A stretch of 64,000 nucleotides of DNA, from the NCBI RefSeq assembly GCF_013304735.1, contig NZ_JAAITI010000012.1:38777-102776 (forward strand). The letters are read 5' to 3'. This document shows positions 48,116-58,569 of the stretch, piece by piece; position 1 is the first letter of the stretch; each line of letters starts with the position of its first letter. The stretch is from Blautia luti. Lineage in GTDB: Bacteria > Bacillota > Clostridia > Lachnospirales > Lachnospiraceae. The notes under the pieces were generated by a model. The model searched no databases and was not told where the DNA came from. It saw only the letters and a program-made list of their open reading frames with translations. Position numbers and translations under genes: made by a program.

Positions 48116-49474
48116 ATGGGTCTTATCAGAGCGGCTGTGGGTGCAGCGGGTGGTACGTTGGCGGATCAGTGGAAGGAGTTTTTTTACTGTGAGGCTATGG
48201 ATAAAGAAGTGATGGTTGTGAAGGGGACGAAGAGGTCTTCTTCCAGGTCTTCCAATAAGCATGGGAGTGATAATATCATTTCCAGCGGCAGCGGGATCGC
48301 TGTGGCGGACGGTCAGTGTATGATGATTGTGGAGCAGGGAAAGGTTGTTGAGGTTTGTGCGGATCCGGGAGAGTATACGTATGATGCTTCTACGGAGCCG
48401 AGTATTTTTTCAGGTAGTCTGGGTGACGGAATCAGGAAGACCTTTGATACGATCGGGAAGAGGTTTGCTTTTGGCGGTGATACGGGTAAGGATCAGAGGG
48501 TGTATTATTTTAATACCAAGGAGCTTGTGGATAACAAGTTTGGTACTGCTAATCCGATCCCGTTCCGGGTTGTGGATTCCAGGATCGGGCTGGATGTGGA
48601 TGTGGCTGTGAGGTGTCATGGTGTTTATTCCTACAGGATCGCGGATCCCCTTCTTTTTTATACGAATGTGTGTGGAAATGTGGAGCGGGAGTATACCAGA
48701 GAGGAGCTGGACGGACAGCTGAAGGCGGAGTTTATCAGTGCGCTGCAGCCTGCTTTCGGAAGGCTTTCGGAGCTGGAGATGCGTCCGAATCAGATCGTGA
48801 CTCATAATACGGAGCTGGAGAATGCCATGAATGAGGTGCTTTCTGCCAAGTGGGAGGAGCTTCGTGGGCTTAAGGTAGTCAGTGTGGCACTTGGTTCTGT
48901 GACATTGCCGGATGAGGATGCCGAGATGATCAAGCAGGCTCAGCGTACGGCTATGATGCGTGATCCTGCTATGGCTGCGGCTACTCTGACCGGGGCCCAG
49001 GCGGATGCTATGAAGGCTGCGGCTTCTAATTCAGCAGGGGCTATGACTGGCTTTATGGGCATGGGTATGGCTGCTAATGCAGGTGGTATGAATGCGCAGC
49101 ACTTGTTTGAGATGGGCCAGAAGCAGCAGGCGCAGCAGAGTGTACAGCAGCAGGCAGCGCAGCCGGTTTCGCCGGCAGGGAACGGAGCAGGGGCTGCGGC
49201 TGCGGCTGGTTCCTGGACCTGCAGTTGTGGTGCGGTTTCTTCGGGGAAATTCTGTCCGGAGTGTGGTGCATCGCGTCCGGTGGAGGACAGCTGGACCTGT
49301 TCCTGCGGTACGGTGAATAAAGGCAAGTTCTGTATGAACTGCGGAGCGAAGAAGCCGGAGAAGAAGATGCAGTATCGTTGCAGCAGGTGCGGATGGGAAC
49401 CGGCAGATCCGGAGAATCCACCGAAATTCTGCCCGGAGTGCGGTGATCCGTTCGGACCGGAGGATGCAGTATAG
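48116..49474 (+). CDS. ydjI: SPFH-domain protein with C-terminal zinc ribbons, YdjI-like
   Basis: The 452-residue protein has an SPFH-like (virion core protein-like) domain over about residues 20-290. An Ala/Met/Gln-rich linker follows, and then three zinc-ribbon-like modules: CSCGAVSSGKFCPECG, CSCGTVNKGKFCMNCG, and CSRCGWEP to CPECG. Bacillus YdjI recruits to membranes with YdjG and YdjH and with PspA during envelope stress. Here the three zinc ribbons are an addition. ATG 48116 follows AAAGGGG. It is the first of three genes and is followed by ydjG- and ydjH-like genes. Confidence 0.8.
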   Translation: MGLIRAAVGAAGGTLADQWKEFFYCEAMDKEVMVVKGTKRSSSRSSNKHGSDNIISSGSGIAVADGQCMMIVEQGKVVEVCADPGEYTYDASTEPSIFSGSLGDGIRKTFDTIGKRFAFGGDTGKDQRVYYFNTKELVDNKFGTANPIPFRVVDSRIGLDVDVAVRCHGVYSYRIADPLLFYTNVCGNVEREYTREELDGQLKAEFISALQPAFGRLSELEMRPNQIVTHNTELENAMNEVLSAKWEELRGLKVVSVALGSVTLPDEDAEMIKQAQRTAMMRDPAMAAATLTGAQADAMKAAASNSAGAMTGFMGMGMAANAGGMNAQHLFEMGQKQQAQQSVQQQAAQPVSPAGNGAGAAAAAGSWTCSCGAVSSGKFCPECGASRPVEDSWTCSCGTVNKGKFCMNCGAKKPEKKMQYRCSRCGWEPADPENPPKFCPECGDPFGPEDAV

Positions 49475-49558
49475 ATCAGAAAGAGAGATGGTCAGGAGCA
49501 AAATGCAGGGTAACTCCTGCCGGTTGTTGGATACAGAATGATGAAGTGAGGTGAATAT

Positions 49559-50644
49559 ATGGCGAAGATGCAGGAGTTTAAGTGTCCGTGCTGTGGTGGC
49601 TCCATAGAGTTTGACAGTTCTGTGCAGAAGATGAAGTGTCCGTTTTGTGATACGGAGTTTGATGTTGGTACGTTATCGGAATATGCCCAGACTGTGGAGG
49701 AAGAGCAGCCTGAGGATATGAGCTGGTCGGATGAGGCCGGCAGTGAGTGGCAGGACGGGGAGAGTGAGGGGCTGCGTACCTATGTGTGCAAGTCCTGTGG
49801 CGGTGAGATCGTGGGAGATGCCAATACGGCAGCAACGGCCTGCCCGTTTTGCGGAAGTCCGGTGGTAATGACCGGGCAGCTGTCCGGTGCACTGAAGCCG
49901 GATTATGTGATCCCGTTTAAGCTGGACAAGAAAGCGGCAAAGGAGAGGCTGAAAAAGCATCTTACCGGTAAGAGGCTTCTGCCGAAAGCATTTAAGTCAG
50001 AGAATCATATCAGCGAGGTTAAGGGCATCTACGTTCCGTTCTGGCTGTATGACACAGACGCAGACGCAGATATCCGTTACCGTGCAACAAAGACCCGGTT
50101 CTGGAGCGATAGTGATTATGATTATACGGAGACCAGCTATTATGCAGTACATAGAAGTGGTTCTCTTGGTTTTGATCATGTACCGGTGGATGGCTCTGCC
50201 AGCATGGAAAATGATCTGATGGAGTCTATAGAGCCTTTTGATTTCAAAGAAGCGGTGGATTTTCAGACTGCGTATCTGGCTGGATATTTTGCAGATAAAT
50301 ATGATGTGACAGCCAGCGAGTGTGAGGAACGTGCCAATGAGCGTATCCGCCGCAGCACAGAGGCTGCATTCCGGGATACGGTGAGAGGATACGCCAGTGT
50401 GGTACCGGAGAATACCAGTATCCGGCTTCATAACGGGACAACGAAATATGCGTTATATCCCGTATGGATCCTGCAGACGAAGTGGAAGGGTGATAATTAC
50501 ATATTTGCCATGAATGGTCAGACAGGGAAATTTGTGGGAAATCTGCCTACAGACAAGAACGCTTTTGCACGATGGTTCCTGGGAACAACGGGGGTCGTGG
50601 GTGTGATCACTTATATTATCCTGTATCTGATCTGGGCTTTGTAG
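49559..50644 (+). CDS. ydjG: zinc-ribbon membrane protein, YdjG-like
   Basis: The 361-residue protein starts with a zinc ribbon (FKCPCCGGSIEFDSS, MKCPFCDTEF) and has a second one (YVCKSCGGEI, CPFCGSPV). A long soluble part with PFKLDKKAAKERL follows, and one membrane helix ends the protein (WFLGTTGVVGVITYIILYLI). This matches the B. subtilis YdjG layout, a membrane anchor for YdjI. It lies between the SPFH and TPM genes. AAGTGAGGTG precedes ATG 49559. Confidence 0.8.
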   Translation: MAKMQEFKCPCCGGSIEFDSSVQKMKCPFCDTEFDVGTLSEYAQTVEEEQPEDMSWSDEAGSEWQDGESEGLRTYVCKSCGGEIVGDANTAATACPFCGSPVVMTGQLSGALKPDYVIPFKLDKKAAKERLKKHLTGKRLLPKAFKSENHISEVKGIYVPFWLYDTDADADIRYRATKTRFWSDSDYDYTETSYYAVHRSGSLGFDHVPVDGSASMENDLMESIEPFDFKEAVDFQTAYLAGYFADKYDVTASECEERANERIRRSTEAAFRDTVRGYASVVPENTSIRLHNGTTKYALYPVWILQTKWKGDNYIFAMNGQTGKFVGNLPTDKNAFARWFLGTTGVVGVITYIILYLIWAL

Positions 50645-50657
50645 GGAGGTGGATGCC

Positions 50658-51458
50658 ATGAAAAAAAGAATATCCGCATTTTTGATATCGATCCTTTTGT
50701 GTCTGGCATGTGCTTTTCCGGTATGGGCAGGCACCGTAAGCCGTCTGGATGACCAGGCGGGCCTTCTGGATGCAGAGCAGCAGGAGAGCCTGAGCAGTAC
50801 TCTGGATGAAATCAGTGAGCGGGATCAGGTAGATGTTGTGGTCGTTACCGTTAACAGTCTTGAGGGAAAAACAGCCCAGGCGTATGCGGAGGATTATTTT
50901 ATTGACCATGGATATGGGCAGGGGGAAAATGATGACGGTATTTTATTCCTGTTGGATATGGGAGACCGTAACTGGGCCATTGCAACACACGGATATGCGA
51001 TAGAAGTGTTTACGGATGCCGGACAGTCCTACATCATGGATCAGGTGAAGCCTTATTTAAGTGACGGTGATTATAACGAAGCGTTTCATAAGTTTGCCAC
51101 GGAATGCGATGATTTTATCACGCAGGCAGATGAGGCAGAGCCATACGATGTGGAAAACCTTCCGGATGAGCCTTTTGCGGTTGGGATAAACCTGCTGATC
51201 GCTCTTGCTGTGGGGCTTGTGGCAGGATTACTGGTAACCGGAAATATGAGAAGAAAGCTGAAAACTGTGCGAAAACAGGATCGGGCGGCTTCTTATGTGC
51301 GGCAGGGCAGTATGAATGTGACCAGAAGTAATGATTTTTACCTCTACAGTACGGTATCAAAATCCGCAAAACCGAAAAATGAGGATAATAACGGTGGTTC
51401 CAGCACCCATACCTCATCTTCCGGTGATACCTTCGGTGGTTCCAGCGGGAAATTCTGA
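50658..51458 (+). CDS. ydjH: TPM-domain membrane protein, YdjH-like
   Basis: The 266-residue protein has a signal peptide (cleavage likely after AFPVWA), a TPM domain (VSRLDDQAGLLDAEQQESLS to about residue 150), one membrane helix near residues 178-200, and a Ser/Gly-rich tail ending FGGSSGKF. TPM domains in plants and bacteria have been linked to phosphatase-like or scaffold roles. In Bacillus YdjH forms a membrane complex with YdjG. ATG 50658 follows GGGAGGTGG. A terminator follows. Confidence 0.8.
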   Translation: MKKRISAFLISILLCLACAFPVWAGTVSRLDDQAGLLDAEQQESLSSTLDEISERDQVDVVVVTVNSLEGKTAQAYAEDYFIDHGYGQGENDDGILFLLDMGDRNWAIATHGYAIEVFTDAGQSYIMDQVKPYLSDGDYNEAFHKFATECDDFITQADEAEPYDVENLPDEPFAVGINLLIALAVGLVAGLLVTGNMRRKLKTVRKQDRAASYVRQGSMNVTRSNDFYLYSTVSKSAKPKNEDNNGGSSTHTSSSGDTFGGSSGKF

Positions 51459-51499
51459 GAATATCATCAGGAAAAACAGAATATGATAAAAAAAGAAAG

Positions 51500-51537
51500 A
51501 CTGCTGTACCGGAATGGTAGGGCAGTTTTTCTTTTTT
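51500..51537 (+). terminator. terminator after ydjH
   Basis: ACTGC (51500-51504) pairs with GCAGT (51522-51526), with TACC/GGTA above a bulge, followed by TTTTTCTTTTTT. Confidence 0.75.
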
Positions 51538-51628
51538 CTGTGTGCGAAAGTATGTCTCTGGGGCGGCAGAAACAGGGAATTGCCGTTTATTTTTTGCATT
51601 CCGGAAATAACTTTATCTATTTAATAGG

Positions 51629-51657
51629 TTGAAATCCGTCGAAAAGTGCGTTATGAT
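51629..51657 (+). promoter_or_regulatory. promoter of the leuB-ilvD-ilvB-serC-serA operon
   Basis: -35 TTGAAA (51629-51634), 17-bp spacer, -10 TATGAT (51652-51657), giving a leader of about 60 nt. I see no T-box or leader peptide. Confidence 0.8.
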
Positions 51658-51724
51658 AATAACAATTATCCACACCAGTGCGTTAAAATTTTACAGCACA
51701 GGGGAAATCGGAGGAGTGAATAAA

Positions 51725-52810
51725 ATGGAGTACAAGATTGCCCTGATTCCGGGAGACGGAATCGGTCCGGAGATTGTTGCCGAGGCCAAAAAAGTTTTAG
51801 ACAGAGTATGTGAGAAATACAGTCATAAATTTTCATACACAGAGGTTCTTTTAGGAGGGGCATCCATTGATGCTCACGGAGTACCTCTTACAGAGGAAGC
51901 CATTGCCCAGGCAAAAGCTTCTGATGCAGTACTGATGGGTTCCATTGGCGGTGATGCCAAGACATCCCCGTGGTATAAGCTGGAGCCGTCCAAACGTCCG
52001 GAGGCAGGTCTTCTTGCGATCCGTAAGGCGCTGAACCTGTTTGCAAACCTTCGTCCGGCTTATCTTTACAATGAGCTTCGTGATGCATGCCCGCTCCGTG
52101 ATGAGATCATCGGAGATGGTTTTGACATGATCATTGTAAGAGAGCTTACAGGAGGTCTTTACTTCGGAGCAAGAAAGACTACTGAGGAGAACGGAGTCCG
52201 CACAGCAGTAGATACTCTTTCTTATAATGAGAATGAGATCCGCCGTATTGCCATTAAGGCATTTGAGATCGCACGTAAGAGAAGAAATAAGGTTACAAGT
52301 GTAGATAAAGCCAATGTTCTTGATTCTTCCAGACTCTGGAGAAGTGTAGTGGAGGATGTGGCAAAGGACTATCCGGATGTAACACTGGAGCATATGCTGG
52401 TTGATAACTGTGCAATGCAGCTGGTACGTGATCCGAAGCAGTTTGATGTTATCCTTACAGAAAACATGTTCGGAGATATCCTCTCTGATGAGGCAAGTAT
52501 GGTGACCGGTTCCATCGGAATGCTTTCCTCCGCAAGCTTAAATGAGACAAAGCTTGGTCTCTATGAGCCGAGCCATGGTTCTGCACCGGATATCGCAGGC
52601 CAGAACAAGGCAAACCCCATCGCAACCATTCTTTCCGCTGCTATGATGCTGAGATATTCTCTGGATCTTGATAAAGAAGCAGATGCTGTGGAAGCAGCAG
52701 TACAGAAGGTTCTTACAGATGGTTACAGAACAGGAGATATCATGTCTGACGGATGCAAGCTTGTCGGAACCAGAGAGATGGGCGATCTGATCGCAGATGC
52801 CATTGCATAA
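51725..52810 (+). CDS. leuB: 3-isopropylmalate dehydrogenase
   Basis: The 361-residue NAD-dependent enzyme oxidises 3-isopropylmalate in leucine synthesis. Motifs: GDGIGPEIV at the start, [10 protein letters not shown] and the metal/substrate set [23 protein letters not shown] 51725 follows GGAGGAG; upstream codons in frame lack a site. leuA, leuC and leuD are not adjacent. Confidence 0.97.
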   Translation: MEYKIALIPGDGIGPEIVAEAKKVLDRVCEKYSHKFSYTEVLLGGASIDAHGVPLTEEAIAQAKASDAVLMGSIGGDAKTSPWYKLEPSKRPEAGLLAIRKALNLFANLRPAYLYNELRDACPLRDEIIGDGFDMIIVRELTGGLYFGARKTTEENGVRTAVDTLSYNENEIRRIAIKAFEIARKRRNKVTSVDKANVLDSSRLWRSVVEDVAKDYPDVTLEHMLVDNCAMQLVRDPKQFDVILTENMFGDILSDEASMVTGSIGMLSSASLNETKLGLYEPSHGSAPDIAGQNKANPIATILSAAMMLRYSLDLDKEADAVEAAVQKVLTDGYRTGDIMSDGCKLVGTREMGDLIADAIA

Positions 52811-52929
52811 ATAAAGCGGGACAGAGAGAAGAAAACGAAACAGAACAGAAAAAAACGGTACCTGGAAGAGGAAGTCTATAAACAGATACCGGATCCTATC
52901 GTAAAGAATAAAAAGGAGAGACCTTAAAA

Positions 52930-54603
52930 ATGAAAAGTGATACCGTAAGAAAAGGCACACAGCAGGCACCACATCGTTCCCTGTTCAATGCCCTTGGAAT
53001 GACAAAGGAAGAAATGGACAAACCACTGGTAGGAATCGTAAGCTCTTATAACGAGATCGTACCGGGACATATGAACCTTGACAAAATTGTAAATGCTGTA
53101 AAGCTCGGTGTTGCAATGGCTGGCGGCACACCGGTTGTATTTCCGGCGATCGCAGTATGTGACGGAATCGCAATGGGACACGTTGGAATGAAATATTCCC
53201 TTGTAACACGTGACCTGATCGCAGATTCCACAGAGGCCATGGCACTGGCTCATCAGTTCGATGCTCTGGTCATGGTTCCCAACTGTGACAAAAACGTACC
53301 TGGCCTTCTGATGGCAGCGGCAAGGATCAACGTTCCTACTGTATTCGTAAGCGGCGGTCCGATGCTTGCCGGCCATGTAAAAGGACACAAAACCAGTCTT
53401 TCCAGTATGTTTGAGGCAGTAGGATCCTATGCAGCAGGAACCATCACAGCAGATGATCTGGAAGAATTCGAGAACAAAACCTGCCCGACCTGCGGATCAT
53501 GTTCCGGTATGTACACTGCGAACAGCATGAACTGCCTGACAGAGGTTCTCGGTATGGGACTGAAAGGAAACGGTACCATCCCGGCAGTATACTCTGAACG
53601 TATCCGTCTTGCAAAGCATGCAGGAATGCAGGTAATGGAAATGTACAGAAGGAACATCCGCCCAAGAGACATTATGACAAAAGAGGCAGTTTTAAATGCA
53701 CTTACAGTAGATATGGCACTTGGATGCTCCACAAACAGTATGCTTCATCTTCCGGCTATCGCACATGAGATCGGAATGGATTTTGATATCAGCTTTGCAA
53801 ATGAGATCAGTGAGAAGACCCCGAACCTTTGCCACCTTGCACCGGCAGGCCCGACCTACATGGAAGATCTTAATGAGGCCGGTGGTGTCTATGCGGTCAT
53901 GAATGAGCTGAACAAGCTGGGACTTCTCCATACAGAGTGTATGACAGTAACCGGAAAAACAGTAGGTGAGAATATCAAAAACTGTGTAAACCTGAATCCG
54001 GATGTTATCCGCCCGATCGACAATCCGTATACAAAGACAGGCGGACTTGCCGTACTGAAAGGAAACCTTGCACCGGATGGTGGTGTTGTAAAACGTTCTG
54101 CAGTTGTACCGGAGATGCTGGTACATGAAGGTCCTGCACGTGTATTTGACAGCGAGGATGACGCAATTGTTGCCATCAAGGGCGGTAAGATCGTAGAGGG
54201 AGATGTTGTGGTTATCCGCTACGAGGGACCAAAGGGTGGTCCTGGAATGAGAGAGATGCTGAATCCTACATCTGCTATTGTGGGAATGGGACTTGGTTCT
54301 TCCGTAGCCCTGATCACCGACGGACGTTTCAGCGGTGCATCCAGAGGAGCCGCTATCGGACACGTATCACCGGAGGCAGCAGTAGGCGGCCCGATCGCAC
54401 TGGTTGAGGAAGGCGATATCATCAGCATCAATATTCCGGAGCTGAAATTGGAGATCAAGGTTTCAGATGAAGAGATGCAGGCTAGAAGAGAAAAATGGCA
54501 GCCAAGAGAGCCGAAGGTGACAACCGGATATCTGGCAAGATACGCTTCCATGGTAACATCCGGAAACCGTGGTGCGATCCTGGAAGTACCGAAAGCAAAA
54601 TAA
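52930..54603 (+). CDS. ilvD: dihydroxy-acid dehydratase
   Basis: The 557-residue iron-sulfur enzyme makes the 2-oxo acids for valine and isoleucine. Cluster cysteines are in PNCDKNVPG and [15 protein letters not shown]. The length is typical. The ribosome site AAAAGGAGAG lies upstream of ATG 52930. It is 119 bp after leuB and 15 bp before ilvB. Confidence 0.97.
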   Translation: MKSDTVRKGTQQAPHRSLFNALGMTKEEMDKPLVGIVSSYNEIVPGHMNLDKIVNAVKLGVAMAGGTPVVFPAIAVCDGIAMGHVGMKYSLVTRDLIADSTEAMALAHQFDALVMVPNCDKNVPGLLMAAARINVPTVFVSGGPMLAGHVKGHKTSLSSMFEAVGSYAAGTITADDLEEFENKTCPTCGSCSGMYTANSMNCLTEVLGMGLKGNGTIPAVYSERIRLAKHAGMQVMEMYRRNIRPRDIMTKEAVLNALTVDMALGCSTNSMLHLPAIAHEIGMDFDISFANEISEKTPNLCHLAPAGPTYMEDLNEAGGVYAVMNELNKLGLLHTECMTVTGKTVGENIKNCVNLNPDVIRPIDNPYTKTGGLAVLKGNLAPDGGVVKRSAVVPEMLVHEGPARVFDSEDDAIVAIKGGKIVEGDVVVIRYEGPKGGPGMREMLNPTSAIVGMGLGSSVALITDGRFSGASRGAAIGHVSPEAAVGGPIALVEEGDIISINIPELKLEIKVSDEEMQARREKWQPREPKVTTGYLARYASMVTSGNRGAILEVPKAK

Positions 54604-54618
54604 GGAGGAACGAAAGAT

Positions 54619-56301
54619 ATGCAGCTTACAGGTGCAGAGATCATCGTAGAATGTCTGAAGGAACAGGGCGTTGACACCGTATTTGGATATCCGGGCGGCG
54701 CGATCCTGAATGTTTACGATGCCTTATATGAATACAAAGATGAGATCACACATGTACTGACCTCCCACGAGCAGGGTGCATCCCATGCTGCTGATGGTTA
54801 TGCGAGAGCTACCGGAAAAGTGGGTGTCTGCCTGGCAACATCCGGTCCTGGAGCCACCAACCTGGTAACAGGAATCGCGACTGCATACATGGATTCCGTA
54901 CCGATGGTAGCCATTACTGCAAACGTAGGAAGACCACTCCTGGGAAGAGATTCTTTCCAGGAGGTTGATATCGCAGGTATCGTAATGCCTGTGACAAAAT
55001 ACAGCTTTATTGTAAAGAATATCGAAGATCTTGCAGATACGTTAAGAAGAGCATTTTATATTGCAAAAAGCGGAAGACCTGGCCCGGTTCTTGTGGATGT
55101 TCCGAAGGATATCACAGGAATGAAATATGAATACGAGCCATGCCATCCGGCTACCGTTAACCGTGAGATCAAAAACATCCGCAAAGAAGATATGGACCAG
55201 GCGCTGGAAATGATCAGAGAGGCAAAGAAACCTTTTATTTTTGTAGGCGGCGGCTGTGTGATCTCCGGTGCTGACCAGGAAGTCCGCGAACTGGCTCACA
55301 GGATCCAGGCTCCGGTCTGCGATACACTGATGGGTAAAGGTACTTTCCCAGGTGAGGATCCGCTTTATACCGGTATGGTAGGTATGCACGGAACCAAGAC
55401 TTCCGATCTTGGTGTTACGGAATGTGATCTTCTCATTGTTCTTGGAGCACGTTTCAGTGACCGTGTAACAGGAAATACCAAGACTTTTGCACACAATGCA
55501 AAAATCCTTCAGATCGATGTGGATGCTGCGGAGATCAACAAAAATATCAAAGTGGATGCAAGCGTGATCGGAGATGTGAAAGAAGTGCTGAAACGCCTTC
55601 TTGAGGAAGTTCCGGAGAAAGAACATCCGGAGTGGATCGCACATATCCAGGAACTGAAAGCAAAATATCCGCTGAATTATGATCACACACAGCTTACAGG
55701 TCCGTATATTATAGAGAAACTTTATGAGCTGACGAACGGTGATGCCATCATCTCCACAGAGGTTGGACAGCACCAGATGTGGGCGGCACAGTATTATAAA
55801 TACAAAGAGCCAAGAACTCTTCTTACTTCCGGCGGCCTTGGAACCATGGGCTACGGTCTTGGCGCTGCAATTGGCGCAAAGATGGGCAGACCGGAAAAAA
55901 CAGTTGTAAATATAGCAGGTGACGGATGCTTCCGTATGAATATGAATGAACTGGCAACTGCAGCGCGCTGTGGTAGACAGCTGATCCAGATTGTTATGAA
56001 CAATCATGTACTTGGAATGGTGCGTCAGTGGCAGACGCTTTTCTATGGAAAGAGATACTCTTCCACAGTACTGGATGACGCCGTTGATTTTGTAAAATTA
56101 TCGGAGGCGCTGGGTGCAAAAGCCATTCGTGTGACAAAGATGGAAGATGTGGAACCTGCACTTAAGATGGCACTGGCAGCAGAGGGACCTGTCGTTCTGG
56201 ATTGCTGGATCGATCAGGATCTGAGTGTGTTCCCGATGGTACCGGCTGGTGCGAATCTTGATGATGTATTTGACGAGGAGGATATGAAGAAACATGAGTA
56301 G
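54619..56301 (+). CDS. ilvB: acetolactate synthase large subunit
   Basis: The 560-residue ThDP enzyme condenses pyruvate (or pyruvate with 2-oxobutyrate). Motifs: catalytic Glu in TSHEQGASHAADGYAR, FAD region, and ThDP site GDGCFRMNMNELATAA. It overlaps serC by eight nt. No ilvN/ilvH small regulatory subunit follows; it must be elsewhere or absent. Confidence 0.96.
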   Translation: MQLTGAEIIVECLKEQGVDTVFGYPGGAILNVYDALYEYKDEITHVLTSHEQGASHAADGYARATGKVGVCLATSGPGATNLVTGIATAYMDSVPMVAITANVGRPLLGRDSFQEVDIAGIVMPVTKYSFIVKNIEDLADTLRRAFYIAKSGRPGPVLVDVPKDITGMKYEYEPCHPATVNREIKNIRKEDMDQALEMIREAKKPFIFVGGGCVISGADQEVRELAHRIQAPVCDTLMGKGTFPGEDPLYTGMVGMHGTKTSDLGVTECDLLIVLGARFSDRVTGNTKTFAHNAKILQIDVDAAEINKNIKVDASVIGDVKEVLKRLLEEVPEKEHPEWIAHIQELKAKYPLNYDHTQLTGPYIIEKLYELTNGDAIISTEVGQHQMWAAQYYKYKEPRTLLTSGGLGTMGYGLGAAIGAKMGRPEKTVVNIAGDGCFRMNMNELATAARCGRQLIQIVMNNHVLGMVRQWQTLFYGKRYSSTVLDDAVDFVKLSEALGAKAIRVTKMEDVEPALKMALAAEGPVVLDCWIDQDLSVFPMVPAGANLDDVFDEEDMKKHE

Positions 56302-57376
56302 AGTGTACAATTTTTCTGCCGGACCGGCAGTGCTTCCGGAGGAAGTACTCAAAGAAGTAGCTGATGAGATGATGGATTATAACGGCACAGGAATGTCCGT
56401 TATGGAAATGAGTCACAGAAGTGCAGCTTTTCAGGAAATCATTGATACTGCAGAGAAAGATCTCCGCGAGCTTATGAACATCCCGGATAACTACAAGGTA
56501 CTTTTCCTTCAGGGAGGAGCATCCCAGCAGTTTGCCATGATCCCGATGAACCTTATGAAAAACAGGGTTGCTGATTACATCGTAACAGGTCAGTGGGCAA
56601 AGAAAGCTTATCAGGAAGCTCAGAAATATGGAAAGGCAAACAAGATCGCATCTTCTGAGGACAAAACTTTCAGCTATATCCCGGACTGCAGTGATCTGCC
56701 GATCAGCCCGGATGCAGACTATGTATACATCTGTGAGAATAACACCATTTACGGCACAAAATTCAAAAAACTTCCAAACACAAAAGGCAAGACTCTGGTA
56801 GCAGATGTATCCTCCTGCTTCCTGTCTGAGCCAGTGGATGTAAGCAAATATGGTATTATCTATGGCGGTGTTCAGAAGAACATCGGACCGGCAGGTATGG
56901 TTATCGCGATCGTTCGTGAAGATCTGATCACAGAGGATGTTCTTCCGGGAACACCAACCATGCTTACCTATAAGACACATGCAGACGCAGGCTCTCTTTA
57001 CAACACACCGAATGCTTACTGCATCTATGTATGCGGAAAAGTATTTAAATGGCTGAAGAAAATGGGCGGTCTGGAAGTGATGAAACAGCGCAATGAGGAA
57101 AAAGCAAAAATCCTTTATGATTATCTGGATTCCAGCAAACTCTTCAAAGGAACTGTAGTTCCAGAAGACAGATCCCTGATGAACGTACCGTTCGTAACCG
57201 GTGACAAGGAAATGGATGCCAAGTTTGTCAAAGAGGCAACTGAGGCAGGCCTTGTAAACCTGAAAGGACACCGTACTGTTGGCGGAATGCGTGCCAGCAT
57301 CTACAATGCCATGCCAAAAGCTGGCGTAGAGGCCCTGGTTGCATTCATGAAAAAATTCGAGGAGGAGAATGCATAA
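56294..57376 (+). CDS. serC: phosphoserine aminotransferase
   Basis: The 360-residue PLP enzyme makes phosphoserine from phosphohydroxypyruvate. The start MSRVYNFSAGPAVLPEEVL and the PLP-lysine segment YGGVQKNIGPAGM are SerC hallmarks, and KGHRTVGGMRASIYN near the end binds substrate. It overlaps ilvB and its stop overlaps the serA start. Confidence 0.97.
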   Translation: MSRVYNFSAGPAVLPEEVLKEVADEMMDYNGTGMSVMEMSHRSAAFQEIIDTAEKDLRELMNIPDNYKVLFLQGGASQQFAMIPMNLMKNRVADYIVTGQWAKKAYQEAQKYGKANKIASSEDKTFSYIPDCSDLPISPDADYVYICENNTIYGTKFKKLPNTKGKTLVADVSSCFLSEPVDVSKYGIIYGGVQKNIGPAGMVIAIVREDLITEDVLPGTPTMLTYKTHADAGSLYNTPNAYCIYVCGKVFKWLKKMGGLEVMKQRNEEKAKILYDYLDSSKLFKGTVVPEDRSLMNVPFVTGDKEMDAKFVKEATEAGLVNLKGHRTVGGMRASIYNAMPKAGVEALVAFMKKFEEENA

Positions 57377-58539
57377 TGTTCCAGTATCATTGCCTGAATC
57401 CTATCGCTGAAAAAGGCTTGAGACTTTTTGGCGACAATTATAAAAAAACAGAGACTGTAGACCAGTGTGACGCGATCCTCGTAAGAAGTGCGAAGATGCA
57501 TGACATGGAACTTCCGAAGAGCGTTTGCGCGGTTGCACGTGCTGGTGCAGGTGTCAATAACATTCCGGTTAAAGAGTACGCAGAGAAAGGTGTTGTTGTA
57601 TTCAACACACCTGGAGCGAACGCAAACGGTGTAAAAGAGCTTGTACTTGCAGGTATGCTCCTTGCATCCAGAGATATCGTTGGCGGTATCGAGTGGGTTG
57701 CACAGGAGAAAGATAAAGAGCACATTGGCAAACTTGCCGAGAAGCAGAAAAAACAGTTCGCAGGATGCGAGATCAGCGGCAAAAAACTTGGTATCATCGG
57801 TCTTGGTGCCATTGGAGCCATGGTTGCAAACGCAGCATGCGGTCTTGGAATGGAAGTGTATGGTTATGACCCATATCTTTCCATCGATGCAGCATGGAAC
57901 CTTTCTAGAACCATCAAACACAGCAAGAGCCTGGACGAGATCTACAGCCAGTGCGATTACATCACCATTCATGTGCCGCTTCTTGACAGCACAAAGAAGA
58001 TGATCAACAAAGAAGCTTTTGATAAGATGAAAGACGGCGTAGTCCTTCTGAACTTTGCAAGAGATCTTCTTGTTGATGAGGAGGCGCTGATCGAGGCTGT
58101 TGAAAGTGGTAAGGTTAAGAAATATGTAACGGACTTTGCCAACGAGACAGTTGCAGGACGCGAGGGCATTCTGGTAACACCACATCTTGGAGCTTCCACA
58201 GAGGAATCTGAGGAGAACTGTGCGGAGATGGCTGTAAAAGAGATCCGTGATTACCTTGAGAATGGTAATATTAAGAATTCTGTGAATTATCCGAATTGTG
58301 ATATGGGTACTTGTGTGGCTGTTGGAAGAATTTCTCTTGCACATAGTAATACACCGAATATGATCAGTCAGGTTACTAAGATCCTTGGATCTGAGGGACT
58401 GAACATTGCGGATATGACCAATAAGAGTAAAGGAGAGTTTGCTTATACTCTTATTGATCTTGAGAGTGCAGCTTCTGCTAAGGCACTGGATGAACTCAAG
58501 GAGATTGAGGGTATGTACAGAGTGCGTGTTGTTAAGTAA
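57376..58539 (+). CDS. serA: D-3-phosphoglycerate dehydrogenase
   Basis: The 387-residue NAD enzyme opens serine synthesis. It has GLGAIGAMVANAACGLGMEVYGYDP in the NAD fold (key residues GLGAIG), catalytic Arg in NFARDLL, Glu and His near HLGASTEESEENC, and a C-terminal ACT domain (NTPNMISQVTKILGSEGLN) that usually senses serine. It starts on the last base of serC. The last 90 codons use far more GTT, GGT, AAT and ATT than the rest. A strong terminator follows. Confidence 0.97.
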   Translation: MFQYHCLNPIAEKGLRLFGDNYKKTETVDQCDAILVRSAKMHDMELPKSVCAVARAGAGVNNIPVKEYAEKGVVVFNTPGANANGVKELVLAGMLLASRDIVGGIEWVAQEKDKEHIGKLAEKQKKQFAGCEISGKKLGIIGLGAIGAMVANAACGLGMEVYGYDPYLSIDAAWNLSRTIKHSKSLDEIYSQCDYITIHVPLLDSTKKMINKEAFDKMKDGVVLLNFARDLLVDEEALIEAVESGKVKKYVTDFANETVAGREGILVTPHLGASTEESEENCAEMAVKEIRDYLENGNIKNSVNYPNCDMGTCVAVGRISLAHSNTPNMISQVTKILGSEGLNIADMTNKSKGEFAYTLIDLESAASAKALDELKEIEGMYRVRVVK

Positions 58540-58569
58540 AGTAACAAGATCTTAGAAATACTTTTTTTG

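Noticed and set aside
51470..51724. T-box or leader-peptide attenuator before leuB
   Set aside because: No T-box sequence, no run of Leu/Ile/Val codons and no terminator hairpin lie between the promoter and leuB.
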